A stretch of 64,000 nt of DNA from positions 186,001 through 250,000 of the forward strand of contig NZ_JPOS01000090.1 in assembly GCF_000759025.1 (NCBI RefSeq). The letters run 5' to 3'. Position 1 is the stretch's first letter. Each line of letters starts with the position of its first letter. The stretch is from Phaeodactylibacter xiamenensis (lineage in GTDB: Bacteria; Bacteroidota; Bacteroidia; Chitinophagales; Saprospiraceae). The notes beneath the pieces were generated by a model. The model had not been told where the DNA came from. It saw only the letters and a list, made by a program, of their open reading frames with translations, and ran no database searches. Both the position numbers and the translations under genes were made by a program. Shown here in pieces: positions 61,079 through 64,000 of this stretch.

Positions 61079-63367
61079 ATGTATACGAAACGGTACCTCC
61101 TGAAATACATTTGCTTCATCGCTCTTCTTCCCGGGGCCATAAGCACGACTGCACAATCCCCGTCAGACTGGGTCAATCCGTTTATTGGCACCTCTAACTT
61201 TGGTGCCACTCACCCCGGTGCACAGTACCCGCATGCACTGGCTTCCGTCACTCCCTTCAATGTAGCCTTCCGCGAAGGGGCCGAAAACCCTATCGAAAAG
61301 GACGCAGGCTGGAACTCCCGGTCCTACATTCAGGAAAATGGCTTCCTCACCGGTTTCAGCCACGCCAACCTTAGTGGGGTGGGCTGCCCGGAACTGGGTG
61401 TTTTGCTCCTGATGCCCACCACCGGCGAGCGCCGTTTCGACCCGGCAGCATACGGCAGTACTTATCAGGACGAGGAAGCCTCTCCAGGCTACTACAGTTG
61501 CTACCTTAATGAATATGACATCAAGGCTGAAGTAAGCAGCACACTACGTACCGGCATCAGTCGCTATACTTTCCCTGTAGGAGAATCGCACATCCTGCTC
61601 AACCTCGGCCTCGGGCTGACTAACGAAACCGGCGGCATGGTCAAAGTCAACTCCCCTCAGGAAGTGGAAGGCTACCGCATGATTGGTACCTTCTGCTATA
61701 ACCCGGAAGACGTGCGCCCGGTCTATTTCGTAGCACAGCTCAGCCGGCCTGCACAATCTTTTGGTACCTGGAAGAAAATGCCTGAATACAAGGGGCCCGA
61801 AGGCGCGTGGACCAAGTACAACAACACCTGGAAACCCTATGAAGGCTTTACACAGGAAATGGCCGGCGATGATGTTGGTGCCTACTTCTCCTTCGAAACG
61901 CAGGCAGGCGAGACCATCGAGGTCAAGCTGGGTATTTCCTACGTCAGCATTGAGAATGCCCGGGCCAATCTGGAAGCCGAACAACCTGGCTTTGACTTTG
62001 AGGGCGTCCGAAAAGCCAGCAGGGACCGCTGGGACGAACTCCTCGGCAGAGCGCAGGTGAAAGGCACAGATGAGCAGAAAACTTTGTTCTACACCGCTCT
62101 TTATCATAGCCTTATCCACCCCAATATCCTGCAGGACGTGAACGGGGAATACCCCCTCATGGAGCAGCCCGGCGTGGGCAAAATGGAAGAAGGGCGAAAC
62201 AGGTACACTGTTTTTTCTCTCTGGGATACCTACCGGAATGTCCATCCTCTGCTCAGCCTCCTCTATCCTGACCTGCAGGAAGAGATGGTACAGACGATGG
62301 TGGACATGTACGAAGAAAGCGGGTGGCTGCCTAAATGGGAGCTCCTGAGCATGGAAACCAATGTAATGGTAGGCGACCCCGGCACCCCCGTGATTGCCGA
62401 TACCTATCTGCGGGGCATCCGAGGGTTTGATATTGAGAAAGCCTATGCCGCTGCCTGGAAAGCCGCCACCACTCCGGAAGCGGACAACCCGCTGCGCCCG
62501 GACTTTGATGCCTATGCCCGGCTGGGGTATGTGCCTATGGACGGGGAAGATCTGTACGGTGGCAGTGTGTCTACCGCTCTCGAATATTATCTTTCAGACT
62601 GGACACTCTCCCAACTGGCTAAAGCTCTGGGCAAAACAGCCGATGCCAGCCTGCTGGAAAACCGGGCAAAAGGGTACCTGCATTATTTCGACCCCGAAAC
62701 CGGCATGCTGCGTCCCAAATATGCAGATGGGCGCTTCTACGAAAACTTTGATCCCGAAGAAGGTAAAAACTTCGAGCCAGTGACAGGCTTTGTAGAGGGC
62801 ACCGCCTGGCAGTACCGCTTTTATGTACCCCATGACATCCCTTTCCTGATTGACACCCTCGGCGGAAGAGATGCCTTTGTTAAAGCCCTGACGGCCTGCT
62901 TTGCCGATGATCAGTACGATGTGGCCAACGAACCGGATATTACCTACCCGTTCCTTTACAACTATGTGCCTGGTGCCGAATGGCGTACCCAAAAGCAAGT
63001 ATTGGACATCATTGACAAGCATTACACCAATACACCCGGCGGCATTCCCGGCAACGACGATACCGGCACCCTCTCCACCTGGCTCGTGTTTAGCATGATA
63101 GGGCTCTATCCGGTCTGTCCTGCCGATATGGACTACGCGGTATTCACCCCCGCTATGGAGGAAGTCCGCCTGCAATTACACCCGGATTACTACCCGGGCC
63201 GGGAACTGGTGATACAGGCGCCCCGCAAAACACCGGGCGCCATTTACATCAAAAAAGCCCGCTTTGAAGGGCAACCGCTCGAACGGCTGTTCCTGAGCCA
63301 CCAGAAGCTGGTGGAAGGCGGTACGCTCCAACTTGACCTTACGACCAAACCTAAAAAGAAACAATAA
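61079..63367 (+). CDS. GH92 alpha-mannosidase, secreted
   Basis: From ATG 61079 the protein has 762 residues with a signal peptide (MYTKRYLLKYICFIALLPGAISTTAQ). The catalytic part begins DWVNPFIGTSNFGATHPGAQYP. Glu573 lies in FVEGTAWQYRF, the position I take for the general acid, and GNDDTGTLSTWLVFSMIGLYP is the later conserved block. The NDD version of that block differs from the NED/DED of the two GH92 enzymes in the minus-strand operon. It follows the DeoR gene by 22 bases and its stop overlaps the next start (TAATG). Confidence 0.92.
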   Translation: MYTKRYLLKYICFIALLPGAISTTAQSPSDWVNPFIGTSNFGATHPGAQYPHALASVTPFNVAFREGAENPIEKDAGWNSRSYIQENGFLTGFSHANLSGVGCPELGVLLLMPTTGERRFDPAAYGSTYQDEEASPGYYSCYLNEYDIKAEVSSTLRTGISRYTFPVGESHILLNLGLGLTNETGGMVKVNSPQEVEGYRMIGTFCYNPEDVRPVYFVAQLSRPAQSFGTWKKMPEYKGPEGAWTKYNNTWKPYEGFTQEMAGDDVGAYFSFETQAGETIEVKLGISYVSIENARANLEAEQPGFDFEGVRKASRDRWDELLGRAQVKGTDEQKTLFYTALYHSLIHPNILQDVNGEYPLMEQPGVGKMEEGRNRYTVFSLWDTYRNVHPLLSLLYPDLQEEMVQTMVDMYEESGWLPKWELLSMETNVMVGDPGTPVIADTYLRGIRGFDIEKAYAAAWKAATTPEADNPLRPDFDAYARLGYVPMDGEDLYGGSVSTALEYYLSDWTLSQLAKALGKTADASLLENRAKGYLHYFDPETGMLRPKYADGRFYENFDPEEGKNFEPVTGFVEGTAWQYRFYVPHDIPFLIDTLGGRDAFVKALTACFADDQYDVANEPDITYPFLYNYVPGAEWRTQKQVLDIIDKHYTNTPGGIPGNDDTGTLSTWLVFSMIGLYPVCPADMDYAVFTPAMEEVRLQLHPDYYPGRELVIQAPRKTPGAIYIKKARFEGQPLERLFLSHQKLVEGGTLQLDLTTKPKKKQ

Positions 63368-64000
63368 TGATAAAGCACATTTACTTTTGGATAGCCGCAT
63401 TAATCCTGCCTGCCAGTCTGCTGGCACAACAGCACGAACTCTACCAATTCAGCCCCCGGCAGTACGTTTGCCAATACGTGGAAAGCCCGCTTACCATTGA
63501 TGGCAAACTGGATGAGAAAGCCTGGAAGCAAGCCGAGTCCACGGATAAGTTCATGGACATAGAAGGCACCATCAGGCCCCTGCCCTACTACGATACGAAG
63601 GCAAAAATGCTTTGGGACTCCCAGTATTTCTACATTGCCGTAGAGCTGGAGGAGCCCCACCTTTGGGCGACTTACGACCAAAGAGACATGGTCATTTTTC
63701 ATGAGAATGACTTTGAAGTGTTCATTGATCCGGATGGGGACACTCATCACTACTATGAGCTGGAAATCAACGCTCTGGGTACGCTGTGGGACCTCATTCT
63801 CACCCGCCCCTACCGCGATGGCGGACAGCCTGTTGATGCCTGGGATATCAAAGGGCTGCAATCCGGCGTACACCTGAACGGCACCCTTAACAACCCGGAT
63901 GATGAAGATGAAGGCTGGACGGTGGAACTGGCCTTCCCATGGTCGGTCCTTGAAGAGCTGGCTCCACACCCTGGCCCCCCCAACGATCAGGAAATCTGGC
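63367..64000 (+). CDS. CBM9-like exported protein (partial)
   Basis: The gene starts at an ATG that shares its A with the stop of the GH92 gene (TAATG) and runs off the right window edge after 211 codons. There is a signal peptide (MIKHIYFWIAALILPASLLAQ). Residues about 35-210 look like a CBM9-like (DOMON/DUF1083) domain: SPLTIDGKLDEKAWKQA, DSQYFYIAVELEEP, HENDFEVFIDPDGDTHHYYELEINALGTLWDL and GWTVELAFPW. The domain binds sugars or related ligands. The operon position suggests a role in binding mannose-rich glycans. The rest of the protein is outside the window. Confidence 0.88.
   Translation, partial: MIKHIYFWIAALILPASLLAQQHELYQFSPRQYVCQYVESPLTIDGKLDEKAWKQAESTDKFMDIEGTIRPLPYYDTKAKMLWDSQYFYIAVELEEPHLWATYDQRDMVIFHENDFEVFIDPDGDTHHYYELEINALGTLWDLILTRPYRDGGQPVDAWDIKGLQSGVHLNGTLNNPDDEDEGWTVELAFPWSVLEELAPHPGPPNDQEIW

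Noticed and set aside
1-64000. CRISPR arrays, tRNA or rRNA genes, prophage or insertion sequences
   Set aside because: No regularly spaced repeats, cloverleaf sequences, rRNA signatures or transposase/integrase genes were seen on either strand.

Overview
The window looks like a chromosomal segment of a Bacteroidota bacterium, most likely of the Saprospiria (Lewinella/Phaeodactylibacter-like). The signs are promoter boxes of the Bacteroidota type (TTTG, about 19-21 bases, TAnnTTTG), a CHU_C-type type IX secretion C-terminal domain, an ECF sigma/FecR pair, DUF4252 proteins, GH92 mannosidases and a moderately high GC content. The genus is an inference. I saw no rRNA, tRNA, CRISPR, phage or transposase gene.

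Region 1 (1-4008): a di-haem peroxidase (cut by the window edge) faces a lipoprotein cytochrome with FG-GAP/VCBS repeats, followed by a DUF5009-type membrane acyltransferase. Region 2 (4062-8465, minus strand): a tight three-gene operon encodes a fatty acyl-AMP ligase fused to an acyl carrier protein, an MBOAT acyltransferase and an AlgJ/DltD-like SGNH protein. Its logic resembles the Gram-positive Dlt system. Region 3 (8553-15759): housekeeping and structural genes (an unknown membrane coiled-coil protein, P5C dehydrogenase, a T9SS-secreted beta-propeller, a TrmH-type methyltransferase, DUF1573, DUF2452, a coiled-coil membrane protein). Region 4 (15892-20184): sulfur assimilation, with metZ divergent from cysC-cysD-cysN.

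Region 5 (20357-28410): a lectin-OmpA protein, FecR anti-sigma plus ECF sigma, an alanine/sodium symporter, a GNAT fusion protein, a PAP2 phosphatase and an LptF/LptG-family permease. Region 6 (28525-31499): a second ECF sigma operon with a putative anti-sigma factor and three DUF4252 paralogues, preceded by a strong inverted repeat in its probable leader. Region 7 (31610-42816): a very large VPS10/BNR propeller protein, a 193-bp MITE-like inverted repeat, an RlpA-SPOR protein, a 2020-residue alpha-2-macroglobulin with a thioester motif, and a Uma2-family nuclease-like protein.

Region 8 (42819-64000) is the most unusual. A minus-strand alpha-mannan or N-glycan operon (GH2 beta-mannosidase, two GH92 mannosidases, S1 sulfatase) is followed by a minus-strand operon of planctomycete-type proteins: DUF1549/DUF1553 cytochrome, DUF1501, NHL propeller, FN3-associated protein, and DUF2231-cytochrome-LRR protein. 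This second operon has its own textbook Bacteroidota promoter with a perfect LacI-type 16-bp palindrome at the expected transcription start. On the other side of the mannosidase operon a divergent DeoR-type regulator leads a third GH92 enzyme and a CBM9-like protein cut by the window end. No SusC/SusD pair is visible. A shared C-terminal module ending in a W-[IT]-F-L-D-E motif ties a GH92 enzyme to two proteins of the cytochrome operon.
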